The notes below the pieces were generated by a model. It saw only the letters and a list, made by a program, of their open reading frames with translations, did not search any database and was not told the origin of the DNA. The position numbers and the translations under genes are program-made. Shown here piece after piece: positions 44,546-52,704 of a DNA stretch of 64,000 bases. Within the stretch, counting starts at the first letter, position 1. The number at the start of each line of letters is the position of its first letter. This stretch comes from Aldehydirespirator sp965200005 (GTDB lineage: Bacteria; Actinomycetota; Acidimicrobiia; Acidimicrobiales; Aldehydirespiratoraceae), in contig OZ241331.1 of the NCBI GenBank assembly GCA_965200005.1, positions 496,001-560,000 of the forward strand, given 5' to 3'.

Positions 44546-45232
44546 TTAAGCTCCTGACTCAACAGTCAACTCACCAGATTTGATAGCTGCTCGAGCGCTG
44601 TTGACAGCTTCCTGGATGTCAGCTGAAAGATCACCGAAGGTGTCCTCACAGACGCCCACAAAGTCGCCGTTGAGACCCAGAGTTGCGACCCCACCTGTGA
44701 ACTCCATTGAAGCCACTTGCTGGGCAGCTCTAAAGACTGCGCCCGCTACATCTTTGGTGGCAGAAGTCAAGTAGTTATCGGGAGCAAGTTGGTCTTTGCA
44801 AGTGTCGGTGCCGATGACCCAGTGACCTGCGCCTCTGTCTTTGGCTTCTTCGTATGACCCAAGTCCCGAGAGTCCGGCAACTTCAAAGACGATGTCAGCA
44901 CCGTCATCAAAAGCCGCCCCGCTGAGTTCCTTGCCAGTCGTTGGATCGTCAAACGCTCCGACCCATGCGACTGTCACTTCAGCAGCAGAGTTAACCGAAG
45001 CAACACCCTGCTCAAAGCCAGTAAGGAAGCGAACGACCGGGGGAATCTCGATCCCCCCAACAAAGCCGATCTTGTTTGCCTGCGTGGTCATACCAGCGAT
45101 AATCCCAGCAAGGTAAGCAGCCTCATGCTCGGCATACAGAACACTTTGAACGTTCGGCATACAGAACACTTTGAACGTTCGGTAGCGGCTCACCTGGATC
45201 GAAACCTCGAGCATTGTCAGCCACCGCGTCAA
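44546..45232 (-). CDS. BMP-family substrate-binding domain, C-terminal part cut off by frameshift
   Basis: This is the second half of a Med/BMP-type (PnrA-like) nucleoside-binding domain: EAAYLAGIIAGMTTQANKIG, FVGGIEIPPVVRFLTGFEQG, AFDDGADIVFEVAGLSGLG, VIGTDTCKDQL. It has no signal peptide. It reads directly on from 45123-46658 once one copy of a 25-bp duplication is removed. As written its product would need reinitiation and would stay in the cytoplasm. It is therefore probably the damaged end of the fused binding protein, not a separate gene. Confidence 0.75.
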   Translation of the reverse strand: MTRWLTMLEVSIQVSRYRTFKVFCMPNVQSVLYAEHEAAYLAGIIAGMTTQANKIGFVGGIEIPPVVRFLTGFEQGVASVNSAAEVTVAWVGAFDDPTTGKELSGAAFDDGADIVFEVAGLSGLGSYEEAKDRGAGHWVIGTDTCKDQLAPDNYLTSATKDVAGAVFRAAQQVASMEFTGGVATLGLNGDFVGVCEDTFGDLSADIQEAVNSARAAIKSGELTVESGA

Positions 45233-46658
45233 TCAATACAAAGTTGGCGTCTGGGTTAGCTTCTGCGACCTCTTCAATGGCGTCAGTAATCAAGAATCCC
45301 ACGCCGACAGTAAGCGATGCACCAGCGTCCACTGATTGCTGCAGGTTGGGCACATATTGGGCTTGCTCGCTCGACTCAATCACATCACCAGAGCCGCCGA
45401 GTTCGTTAGCTGCTTGGGTGATGCCAGCAAAAGCAAGATCATTAAAGCCCTGATCACCCAGGCCCGCCTGATCCGTCACCATCACCCACCGATAGTCCAT
45501 CATCTCATCGGGCGCGGCGGTGGTCATGGGCTCGTGGGCAGGCAGGAAGTCGTTAGTCCAAAGGTCGGCGCCGTTGACAGCTGTGCTGATAACACCGGCG
45601 TCGTACATCCGTTCGGCGACATCGTCCCATACGGCACCGTCCATTGCGCCCAAGCCAAGTTGGTCGGTCGTGTCGCTCACAACCAGACCTGACATGACGT
45701 CATAGGCCGCCTCACCCACGCTGATCTCGAAATCGGGCCAGATCTCGTTGATGTAAGCGATGACTGGTGCCGGATCATCAAGGAACGACTGGAGTCCGGC
45801 CTGTGCAGCCTCGGTGAAAGCGCGCACGACATCGGGATTCGACTCCGCATACTCATCGGAGGTGAACAGCGTCGTGGCGTAGGAGCGGAACCCAAGGCTG
45901 GTGGCGGTCAGCATTACGGGATCGGCGCCGGCGAGTCGGGCGAAGTGGGGACTGGTCGTGGCGAATGCCTGCACGCCCCATCCTTCGTTCTCACCCCAGG
46001 CAGCCAATGAGCCATCGAAGGCGATCTCCTCAACCTCAAGGTTGTTCTCGGCCTTGAGTACCTCCCAGAAGACCTGGCCGGGGAAGACCTGCACCTCGGC
46101 GAGATCATCCAGGCTGTCGGCCCCCGAGGAAGCGTGAACCATAAAGCCGATAGGCGACTGCTGGTAGGTGGCGAAGAATGTGACCAACTCGGCACCCTCG
46201 GCCGATGCCAGCACGACGTTCTCGGGGATAGCCATGCCGAACGTGACGGCGCCCGTCACAATGTCGTTGGCGGCTCGGATGCCGGGCCCGCCCGGGCGAA
46301 TCTCGACATCAAGGTTGCGCTCCTCGAACAGTCCGAGCATCTCAGCGGCGTAGAGCGCAGCGTGGTCGGTCGAGGGGAACCAGTCGGTCTGCACCGACAC
46401 CTCGGTCATCCCTGCCAACACGGTCGGCTCCTCTTCAGCCGGTGCGGGTGCGTCCGCATCCGCCGGCGCCTCATCGTCATCAGCCGCCGGCGCTGCGTCA
46501 TCGACGGCTGTAGTGTTACTGGCGGTGTCAGCCGCAGGCGTGGCGTCGTCGTCATCGCCGCATGCGGATGCCACCAATGCGAACAGCGCCAACAGCGCAA
46601 TCCAAACATGTGCTGGCTTCCGGATGCGTGCAGGCTTCTGGAAGAAACGGGTGGTCAT
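45123..46658 (-). CDS. Chimeric substrate-binding lipoprotein: NMT1/THI5-like domain fused to BMP-like domain
   Basis: A lipoprotein with signal peptide and lipobox (LVASAC, then DDDD), an acidic Ala/Asp/Pro linker to residue ~80, and a first domain of NMT1/THI5/SsuA type (VSVQTDWFPSTDHAALYAAEMLG, FGMAIPENVVLASAEGAELV) of ~300 residues. Without a new signal it runs into a BMP/Med domain from about residue 385: WVMVTDQAGLGDQGFNDLAF, then PDANFVLIDAVADN. A 25-bp tandem duplication then shifts frame and the product ends at 511 aa. Repaired, the gene would encode ~695 aa. It lies between an NMT1-type permease/ATPase and a BMP-type ATPase/permease set, matching its two halves. Confidence 0.85.
   Translation of the reverse strand: MTTRFFQKPARIRKPAHVWIALLALFALVASACGDDDDATPAADTASNTTAVDDAAPAADDDEAPADADAPAPAEEEPTVLAGMTEVSVQTDWFPSTDHAALYAAEMLGLFEERNLDVEIRPGGPGIRAANDIVTGAVTFGMAIPENVVLASAEGAELVTFFATYQQSPIGFMVHASSGADSLDDLAEVQVFPGQVFWEVLKAENNLEVEEIAFDGSLAAWGENEGWGVQAFATTSPHFARLAGADPVMLTATSLGFRSYATTLFTSDEYAESNPDVVRAFTEAAQAGLQSFLDDPAPVIAYINEIWPDFEISVGEAAYDVMSGLVVSDTTDQLGLGAMDGAVWDDVAERMYDAGVISTAVNGADLWTNDFLPAHEPMTTAAPDEMMDYRWVMVTDQAGLGDQGFNDLAFAGITQAANELGGSGDVIESSEQAQYVPNLQQSVDAGASLTVGVGFLITDAIEEVAEANPDANFVLIDAVADNARGFDPGEPLPNVQSVLYAERSKCSVCRA
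45130..45179 (-). repeat. 25-bp perfect tandem duplication that breaks the binding-protein gene
   Basis: Two identical 25-base units stand head to tail (45130-45154, 45155-45179), each starting CGGCATACAGAACACTTTGA on the plus strand. As 25 is not a multiple of three, the reading frame shifts by one and the BMP domain is cut. Excising one unit rejoins PNVQSVLYAE with HEAAYLAGI. Confidence 0.95.
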
Positions 46659-46802
46659 GATGTGCTCCAGGGTGGGGACGGCGTTGAACCGAGTCCTACG
46701 CGGTCACGCTAATTCATCCGTTGAGTTGGAGCTAAATCCTGGGGGTCTTGCGCATCGAGCGCATTGCTCAGTTGTCCCCGATACTCAGGGTGTCTGCGAT
46801 AC

Positions 46803-47606
46803 TCAGGTGTCCGCGATGCGGGCAGACTCGTGCCAGTGCCTCAGCACACGGTTCCCTACCGCCGAAATACATAGGAAGAAGGTGATGCCCAGTGCTGAGG
46901 AGACTGCGATGGCCGCGAATACGAAGTCGGTCTTTAGTTGGGTGCTGCCGAACGTAATCCAGTAGCCGAGGCCGGCTTCGGAACCGCCGCGGCCGACCAC
47001 GATCTCTCCGACGATGGCACCGATGACTGCGAGGCCAGCGGAGATCCGAAGCCCTGTGAACAGGTACGGAAGCGAACTCGGGATGCGGATCTTTGAGAAC
47101 GTAAACCATGAGTTTCGCCGCCTGCCCCGGAGTCTGATCAGATCGACAAGGGCCGCGTCGGCTGAACGCAAACCGGCGAGGCTGTTGGCAAGGATCGGGA
47201 AGAGTGTGATGGTGAAGGCCACGAGCATCACTGACTGGCGTCCCGGCCCCCACCAGAGGACATAAAGTGGCGCAACTGCAACGGCTGGGACGGTCTGGAG
47301 CAGCACTGCCCAGGGGAAGAGTGCCCGCTCGAGCACGCGGCTAAGGCTGAGGAACAGAGCACCGCCTACCCCTACTGCTGTGGCGAAGAGGAACCCGACG
47401 ACCGAGGCGTACAGCGTGTTCTTGAATCCGATCCACAAGCGGTCGGAGTCGTTGACGGTGGCGCTGAGAACACGGCCGGGCGAAGGGAAGATAAACGGCT
47501 TCGGATCCAGGACGCGGACGGCCGCCCACCACACGAAGATCACGACGGCCAAGACGATCACCTGGGGCGCCACGTTGGCGACAATTGATCGCAGCCGGTC
47601 GATCAT
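46803..47606 (-). CDS. ABC transporter permease, NMT1/SsuC type
   Basis: A 267-aa permease with six helices and the EAA-loop segment ALVDLIRLRGRRRNSWFTFSKIRIPSSLPYLFTGLRIS, typical of the sulfonate/pyrimidine/taurine family that pairs with NMT1-type binding proteins. Its start overlaps the end of the Rieske-ATPase gene by four bases. The stop is ~145 bp before the fused binding-protein gene. Confidence 0.9.
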   Translation of the reverse strand: MIDRLRSIVANVAPQVIVLAVVIFVWWAAVRVLDPKPFIFPSPGRVLSATVNDSDRLWIGFKNTLYASVVGFLFATAVGVGGALFLSLSRVLERALFPWAVLLQTVPAVAVAPLYVLWWGPGRQSVMLVAFTITLFPILANSLAGLRSADAALVDLIRLRGRRRNSWFTFSKIRIPSSLPYLFTGLRISAGLAVIGAIVGEIVVGRGGSEAGLGYWITFGSTQLKTDFVFAAIAVSSALGITFFLCISAVGNRVLRHWHESARIADT

Positions 47607-49474
47607 TCGTGTGCCGGGTCGTGAGCGGCCATGATCTCACTGACTTTGCGGGCTACGACTGCGAAGTCGGTGCTGGTGCGGAGTGCCGGGGTTCGATCGT
47701 CACCGAAGGGCACATCGACGATCCCAACTATCCGTCCCGGGGCTGGACTCATCACAGCAACTCGGTCGGCAAGGAAAGCAGCCTCACCGATGGAGTGCGT
47801 AACGAACACCCCGGTTACGCCCCGATCACGCTGCAGCCGGATCAGGTCGTTGTTCAAACGATTGCGGGTGATCTCGTCGAGAGCGGCGAAGGGCTCGTCG
47901 AACAGCATCAACTGAGGGTCGGTGGCGAGGGTTCGGGCCAGGCTAACCCGCATCTTCATGCCGCCGCTGAGTTGTGCCGGGTAGCTGTCCTCAAAGTCGG
48001 CTAGTCCGACGAGTTCAATGGCCGCTCGGGCCCGCGTCCGGCGCTGAGGTTTGCGGACACGATCAACCTCGAGAAACAGTTCGACATTTCGTATGGCGGT
48101 GCGCCAGGGCAACAAATGTGCGTCCTGGAAGACGTACCCGGTCTCGGGACGACTCCCGCCAAAGTCCACGGCGCCTTCGGTTGGGGACAGTAGCCCGGCA
48201 ACGATCTTGAGGAGCGTGGACTTGCCGCAGCCGGATGGGCCGACGACGGCGACCATCTCCCCAGCTTCGATCTTGAGATTGACCTTGCTCAGCGCGAGGA
48301 ACCCGTTTCGGAAGCGACGGCTCACATTGTCGATGCCGACCGCAACGCCCGCTCGAGGCGTACCTCTTAACGTGGCGGTCTCACCGGGCGCGAAGTGCTC
48401 ACTGGCCGCGGGCTCCGGGGCGCTCGGCTGGTTCACTACGCGCCCCAGCGGCCTCCCGCCCAGGTGACAGGGCCTCACCGGACCGGCTTCGGCGGCCAGT
48501 TCGGCCAGGATGCGGCGATATTGCAAGGTCATGCGGTCGCTTCTGGTGTGAACTTCCGTGGTTATCTCGGAAGGAAAGTCCGAAGGCATCCGCTCGAGCA
48601 GAGCCCGGTCTTCGCATTGCACGGTGCGATCCACAGCGATGATGCCTTTGGCCTTGTCGTCATCGGGATTGTCGTTGCGGGCGACGAACTGGCAGAACAA
48701 CGTGCGGCGATCGTCCACAGGAGCGCACGTCTTGTAGAGCACGTGGCGCAGATCGTTCGGATACTCCAGCACACCCCGAAACACCATGGGCTGGACTAGT
48801 TCGGCGTGGGTGGTGCGGGTGATGAAATCATCGGTGATGCCGGTGTTGCGCTTTTGCTGCTCGGTAACGCGGGACTGGTAGGAGATGGTGAAGTTGAGGT
48901 TCCAGCCGTCGCGTTGCAAGGTGTAGTCCGACATTTGCGGCGCGTCGGCGTCACCGATACTGCCTCGATGCACGAACGACAGGTGACTCACATCAAGGGC
49001 GTTATCCACGACTCGGGGAGCTGAGGCGTCCCAGACCTCCATCATCTCGTGGATCAGCACATAGTCGGGGTCGTTGAGTTCTGGCAGATCCGGGATCGGA
49101 GCCCGTGGCTCGTCTGCGATGCAGATCCACACCATCTCGTAGCGCTCGTCGGCATGTACCGCCCGCAGGCGGGCCCGCCGGGGGATCGGGGTGGACGGAT
49201 CGTTTTGAGGTATGCGAACGCAGCGACCGGAGGCGTCGTATTGCCAGCCGTGATAGCCACACACCAGACGGTCGCCGCTCAACCAACCCTGCGACAGACG
49301 AGCACCGCGGTGCGGGCACAAGTCGAAGGCACCGTGAACCTCACCGTCAGCGGTGCGCCACACCACGTACTCTTCGCCGAAGAGCCGAGCAGCGTGAGGC
49401 TTGCTGGTCAGTTCCGAGGAGTACACGACCGGGTACCAGAACTCTCGCAGCGCCGGAATCTCACTAACGAGCAC
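47603..49474 (-). CDS. Rieske non-heme iron oxygenase fused to an ABC transporter ATPase
   Basis: One 623-aa frame encodes two enzymes. Residues 1-~350 are an aromatic-ring-hydroxylase-type Rieske oxygenase: the [2Fe-2S] ligands C53-x-H55 and C72-x2-H75 (CPHRG, CGYHGW) and the mononuclear iron site D161-H164-H169 (DVSHLSFVH). Residues ~370-623 are an ABC ATPase of the SsuB/TauB group: GPSGCGKSTLLKI, GYVFQDAHLLPWRT, LSGGMKMRVSLART, LMLFDEPFAALDE. A Pro/Ala-rich stretch joins them. It is the first gene of the block, with GGAGGG before GTG 49474. The oxygenase could modify the imported substrate. No reductase gene is near. The fusion may be real or due to a lost stop; no frameshift signs are visible. 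Confidence 0.85.
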   Translation of the reverse strand: MLVSEIPALREFWYPVVYSSELTSKPHAARLFGEEYVVWRTADGEVHGAFDLCPHRGARLSQGWLSGDRLVCGYHGWQYDASGRCVRIPQNDPSTPIPRRARLRAVHADERYEMVWICIADEPRAPIPDLPELNDPDYVLIHEMMEVWDASAPRVVDNALDVSHLSFVHRGSIGDADAPQMSDYTLQRDGWNLNFTISYQSRVTEQQKRNTGITDDFITRTTHAELVQPMVFRGVLEYPNDLRHVLYKTCAPVDDRRTLFCQFVARNDNPDDDKAKGIIAVDRTVQCEDRALLERMPSDFPSEITTEVHTRSDRMTLQYRRILAELAAEAGPVRPCHLGGRPLGRVVNQPSAPEPAASEHFAPGETATLRGTPRAGVAVGIDNVSRRFRNGFLALSKVNLKIEAGEMVAVVGPSGCGKSTLLKIVAGLLSPTEGAVDFGGSRPETGYVFQDAHLLPWRTAIRNVELFLEVDRVRKPQRRTRARAAIELVGLADFEDSYPAQLSGGMKMRVSLARTLATDPQLMLFDEPFAALDEITRNRLNNDLIRLQRDRGVTGVFVTHSIGEAAFLADRVAVMSPAPGRIVGIVDVPFGDDRTPALRTSTDFAVVARKVSEIMAAHDPAHE

Positions 49475-49609
49475 TGCTAAGCCCTCCCCGCCTCAGATCG
49501 CTTATTCCTGAGACAGTCAGATCTTTACAGGCTCCTCCAGCGCATTGCTAGTTGTCGTACTCGGGGACGATGTGGACAGTGTTCGTGATACCTCGCGTTG
49601 AAGGCTCTC

Positions 49610-50731
49610 CTAACGGGCGACATTCGCAAATGGGGCCTCAGAGGGTTCGAGCCTTTGCTTCAACCCATTGCCTCGGTCGTAGGGCCATCTGCCATCATGT
49701 TGCAGGCGGCCAACCACAATGCCCGGCCCAACACCGATTCGCCGTGCGAACTCGCCAACGTCGTGAAGAGTCCGGAGCATTGCTAGTTCCGGTTCGTGCT
49801 GCCGCCCGATTAGGAGTTGGGAGGCGAATGCGTCAGCCTCTTGTTCAACTCCGCTATGTCGACCTACATCGTTGATAAACGTCTCCTTCTTCGAGTGCTT
49901 CAGGATGTGTCCGATCTCGTGGAAGAAGGTGAACCACATGACATCGCTCCACTTGTAGCGCAAGCTCAACTGCACGATTGCCTTTGTGGAAGTCAACCAA
50001 CGAGCTGCACCATTGATTTGCCCCCCCTTGATTTCTGGCTCCGCCACCACTGCAACGCCAACAGAAGCACACTTGCGTTTCATACGAGGAAACCATGTCT
50101 TCGGATCTCGTTCCCGAGTCATTGCGCGCAACTCAGGCAGTAACGCAAGCAGGCCGCTCCGGTCATAGGGCTGGCATTCAATCTTCTCAGCACTGATCTC
50201 GCCGATTCTCAGCCAGGCCGCAACCGCGCCAGGGTCACTGGTGAATGCCTTGGAAGTTCGATAAGCGGTCGGCTTGTGCCACACAGTCATCCACGCACTC
50301 CTGTCGGCGACACCGAAGAAGGCATAAATCTCACGGAGCTGTTCAACCGGCGCTGAGCGCTCTTTGATCCAGCCACGCGTGACCAACTCACCGACGGGCA
50401 GTTCCTTCAACCAGCCAACCTCCTTCTCCAACCGTTTCGCCTCAGCGGCACGTGACAGATACGCGTCATAGGCGACTTGCAGGTTGTTCCACACCCGAGC
50501 TGGCGTGCCAGTTACGTGTTCTAGCCTTAGCGCCGTTCCCGGCGTGACCGCCGACGCTCCTTGGATGATCTGATTGACATGTTTGGCGGAGAGCCCTGTA
50601 CGCCTTGCGAGATCAACCTGAGTCATGCCGATCTCCTCCAAGCGTTCACAAAGCGTGTCGCCCGGCGGGAATACGATCTCCGGCTCGTACCGGTACGACT
50701 TCTTCGTTTCGGTCTTCAACCCAGCCGCCAC
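49610..50731 (-). CDS. XRE-family HigA-like regulator fused to an ImmA/IrrE metallopeptidase
   Basis: The 373-aa protein begins with a helix-turn-helix of HigA type (GMTQVDLARRTGLSAKHVNQIIQG, residues ~36-60) and ends with a zinc peptidase domain carrying FFHEIGHILKH and EQEADAFASQLL. Such XRE-ImmA proteins repress, and in response to a signal may release, their neighbouring genes. Here it is paired with a HigB-like toxin gene three bases upstream, as in HigBA systems. The organisation also recalls the separate CapH (HTH) and CapP (peptidase) regulators of CBASS operons, given the nucleotidyltransferase-E2 gene beside it. Confidence 0.85.
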   Translation of the reverse strand: MAAGLKTETKKSYRYEPEIVFPPGDTLCERLEEIGMTQVDLARRTGLSAKHVNQIIQGASAVTPGTALRLEHVTGTPARVWNNLQVAYDAYLSRAAEAKRLEKEVGWLKELPVGELVTRGWIKERSAPVEQLREIYAFFGVADRSAWMTVWHKPTAYRTSKAFTSDPGAVAAWLRIGEISAEKIECQPYDRSGLLALLPELRAMTRERDPKTWFPRMKRKCASVGVAVVAEPEIKGGQINGAARWLTSTKAIVQLSLRYKWSDVMWFTFFHEIGHILKHSKKETFINDVGRHSGVEQEADAFASQLLIGRQHEPELAMLRTLHDVGEFARRIGVGPGIVVGRLQHDGRWPYDRGNGLKQRLEPSEAPFANVAR

Positions 50732-50734
50732 CTT

Positions 50735-51067
50735 TCAGTGGTAATCCACGATCTCAATCACTGTGACGCTCTCCACCCGACTCCAGTCAAGCCCTCCGTC
50801 GGAGTTAACCGGCGCTGGACTCTCCGTGGGACGAAATACCAAACGGTAAGGGTGCTCAACATCTACTGCGAGAGTCCCCTTGCGATTTTGCATTAGTTCA
50901 TGGCATCGGCCGGGAAGGTTCCTCATGTCCTTAAGCGACGGAGCAGCCTGCATCTGCTGGAGTCTGAGAGAGACCTTCTTCGCCCCTGTCACTCCAAAGA
51001 TGCGCCGGAGCTTTGACGCATCAGAGAGCTGCCGTTGAAGTTTCTTCGTCGCAAACAAGACTTCCAC
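50735..51067 (-). CDS. HigB/RelE-like mRNA-interferase toxin
   Basis: A 110-aa basic protein with the RelE/ParE fold in outline: an N-terminal helical pair (LQRQLSDASKLRRIFG), then LKDMRNLPGRCHELMQNRKGTLAVDV and HPYRLVFRP, ending in SVTVIEIVDYH. Toxin genes upstream of the antitoxin are the HigBA order. Toxins of this type cleave ribosome-bound mRNA. It is read divergently from the nucleotidyltransferase gene. Confidence 0.8.
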   Translation of the reverse strand: MEVLFATKKLQRQLSDASKLRRIFGVTGAKKVSLRLQQMQAAPSLKDMRNLPGRCHELMQNRKGTLAVDVEHPYRLVFRPTESPAPVNSDGGLDWSRVESVTVIEIVDYH

Positions 51068-51159
51068 GACTTCTCAACCCATTGGCGGCTCCCCGACGAG
51101 GACATGTTAGTCCAGCACGTGAAGCCCCTCCCAGCAAGCCATCAGTTAAGGAAGTTCTT

Positions 51160-51178
51160 ATATACTGGATACGTATAT
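51160..51178. promoter_or_regulatory. Inverted repeat in the HigBA/nucleotidyltransferase divergent region
   Basis: ATATAC (51160-51165) and GTATAT (51173-51178) form an inverted repeat in an AT-rich patch, among GC-rich surroundings, between the two divergent starts (51067 and 51238). It is a plausible operator for the XRE protein controlling both directions. Binding has not been shown. Confidence 0.5.
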
Positions 51179-51237
51179 GTTAATCATGTAGACTAATCCA
51201 TCCCTAAGGTAGGGGCTATGTGCGAGAGGAGAGCGGG

Positions 51238-52704
51238 ATGAGTGCCCTCACCCAACTAGAACAGATTCGACAATCCACCACCGCCAAACCCCACGCACTT
51301 AGCGTTGCAAGAACTCGTCTGACCCAGACCCTGAGGGCTGCGGCAACCTTTCCCGGTGCTCTCCGAACGTTTCGTTCCGGCTCGCTTGCCACAGGGTTTG
51401 TCAACGACCCAGTACAGGATGGCGATGGTGGCTTAGTAATAGACCGCCGAAAGTGCCCGAACCTCGGACCCGACGGTCAAGGTGACTTACCTCAAGAAGT
51501 CGTGGCGACACTCCGCGGTCACCTTCGCCCGATCCTTACGCTCCGCTACCCAAGGCTTCGACTGGATACGAGTAAGCGTGGACTCCTAATTCGATTCAAC
51601 GAACCACTTGCTTCCGGAGAGGACCCGACAGTCGACCTTGTGGTTGCGCTGAACCGAGTGCGGGACAACGCACTGTGGATCCCGAATCTCGACGAGAACC
51701 GGTGGGATCCGAGCGACCCCGAGAAGCACAAGGTACTCTTTACCTCTGGTTGGGAGACGCTGCGGCGAACCCGGCGGCACGTTGTGCGGGTTGCGAAGGC
51801 TCAAATCAAGCAGTTTTCCGCGCCGACTGTGTGCTCGTTCCACATAGCCACCTTGGCATGGGAGAGCACCGTGACGGCCGAGCCTCTCGACAGAGCCCTC
51901 TACCGCTTCTACGACTACGCAGCAACGGAACTCTCCCATCGTTTCACGGAGGACCCAGCCGGTGTCAGCGAACCAATACGAGTCTCAAACGGGGATCGCG
52001 CTGCCAGGCACTTCCGACGCATAGCCGACGCGATCGGCCGTGCAATTGATGCTGGCGAAGACGACAGGAGGGTGAGCGAGGCCCTCGGGGCCTTTGGCGT
52101 CTTCTGGAAGTTGATGCCTCAACTATCTGGTTCCAGCCCTAGCGCCATTCACCAAGCCTTCACCGCCGGAACGCCGTTAGGCGTCACAGCTTCGGGGCGA
52201 CTCACGACCGAAGCGGAGAACGGGAATCCTGTTGTCAAGCCCACACGCGCCTACGGAGGTCTGAGAGTGCGGCAAGCAACCGGGCCCTGGTACGGAAGAT
52301 TTAGTGACCGTCTGACGTTCGAAAGAGGCGCAAAGTCGCGTTACCCGTCACTAGTCTCGCTAACTCGTCGACGAGGCCGAGGCTGGGAGTATCGGCTTGT
52401 GGTCAATCCACCAGGCTCGGACTCCCGGCGATTGACCATCGAATTTCCACTGCAGCACCCTCGGCTACCGATCGTTCGCGCTGACGGCCCGGCATCCTCT
52501 CCGCACAGATATGAAGATGGAAGCCTTTGCATGTGGTACCCGTCAGACCCACGTGACCGTCGTTGGGTCTTCAGCGACGGTCTTGTCGCGCTGATTGGAT
52601 GCGCCCAGGCACACCTCTCAAAGGAGGCCCTATGGCGAGAGTGGTGCGAATGGCCAGGTAGCGAAGTTCCACACACCACAAGCGGCGCACACTCGGCCGT
52701 GTAA
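51238..52704 (+). CDS. Nucleotidyltransferase fused to an E2-like domain (CBASS-like)
   Basis: A 488-aa protein. N-terminal ~200 residues: pol-beta-type nucleotidyltransferase with FRSGSLATGF (GS at 48-49), DGD at 61-63 and a third Asp in DPTVDLVVAL, the layout of CD-NTase/OAS-like enzymes that make nucleotide second messengers. C-terminal ~130 residues resemble ubiquitin-conjugating E2 proteins: FPLQHPRLPIV, HRYEDGSLCMWYP with the candidate active Cys at ~431, and VFSDGLVALIGCAQAHL. Such fusions were described from comparative genomics of prokaryotic ubiquitin-like systems. ATG 51238 follows AGGAG; a GTG 18 bases earlier is weaker. It is probably a defence gene regulated by the adjacent XRE-ImmA protein. 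Confidence 0.7.
   Translation: MSALTQLEQIRQSTTAKPHALSVARTRLTQTLRAAATFPGALRTFRSGSLATGFVNDPVQDGDGGLVIDRRKCPNLGPDGQGDLPQEVVATLRGHLRPILTLRYPRLRLDTSKRGLLIRFNEPLASGEDPTVDLVVALNRVRDNALWIPNLDENRWDPSDPEKHKVLFTSGWETLRRTRRHVVRVAKAQIKQFSAPTVCSFHIATLAWESTVTAEPLDRALYRFYDYAATELSHRFTEDPAGVSEPIRVSNGDRAARHFRRIADAIGRAIDAGEDDRRVSEALGAFGVFWKLMPQLSGSSPSAIHQAFTAGTPLGVTASGRLTTEAENGNPVVKPTRAYGGLRVRQATGPWYGRFSDRLTFERGAKSRYPSLVSLTRRRGRGWEYRLVVNPPGSDSRRLTIEFPLQHPRLPIVRADGPASSPHRYEDGSLCMWYPSDPRDRRWVFSDGLVALIGCAQAHLSKEALWREWCEWPGSEVPHTTSGAHSAV

Noticed and set aside
49475..49609. Riboswitch before the Rieske-ATPase gene
   Set aside because: I could not find the conserved core of a TPP, purine or other known riboswitch in this short leader.
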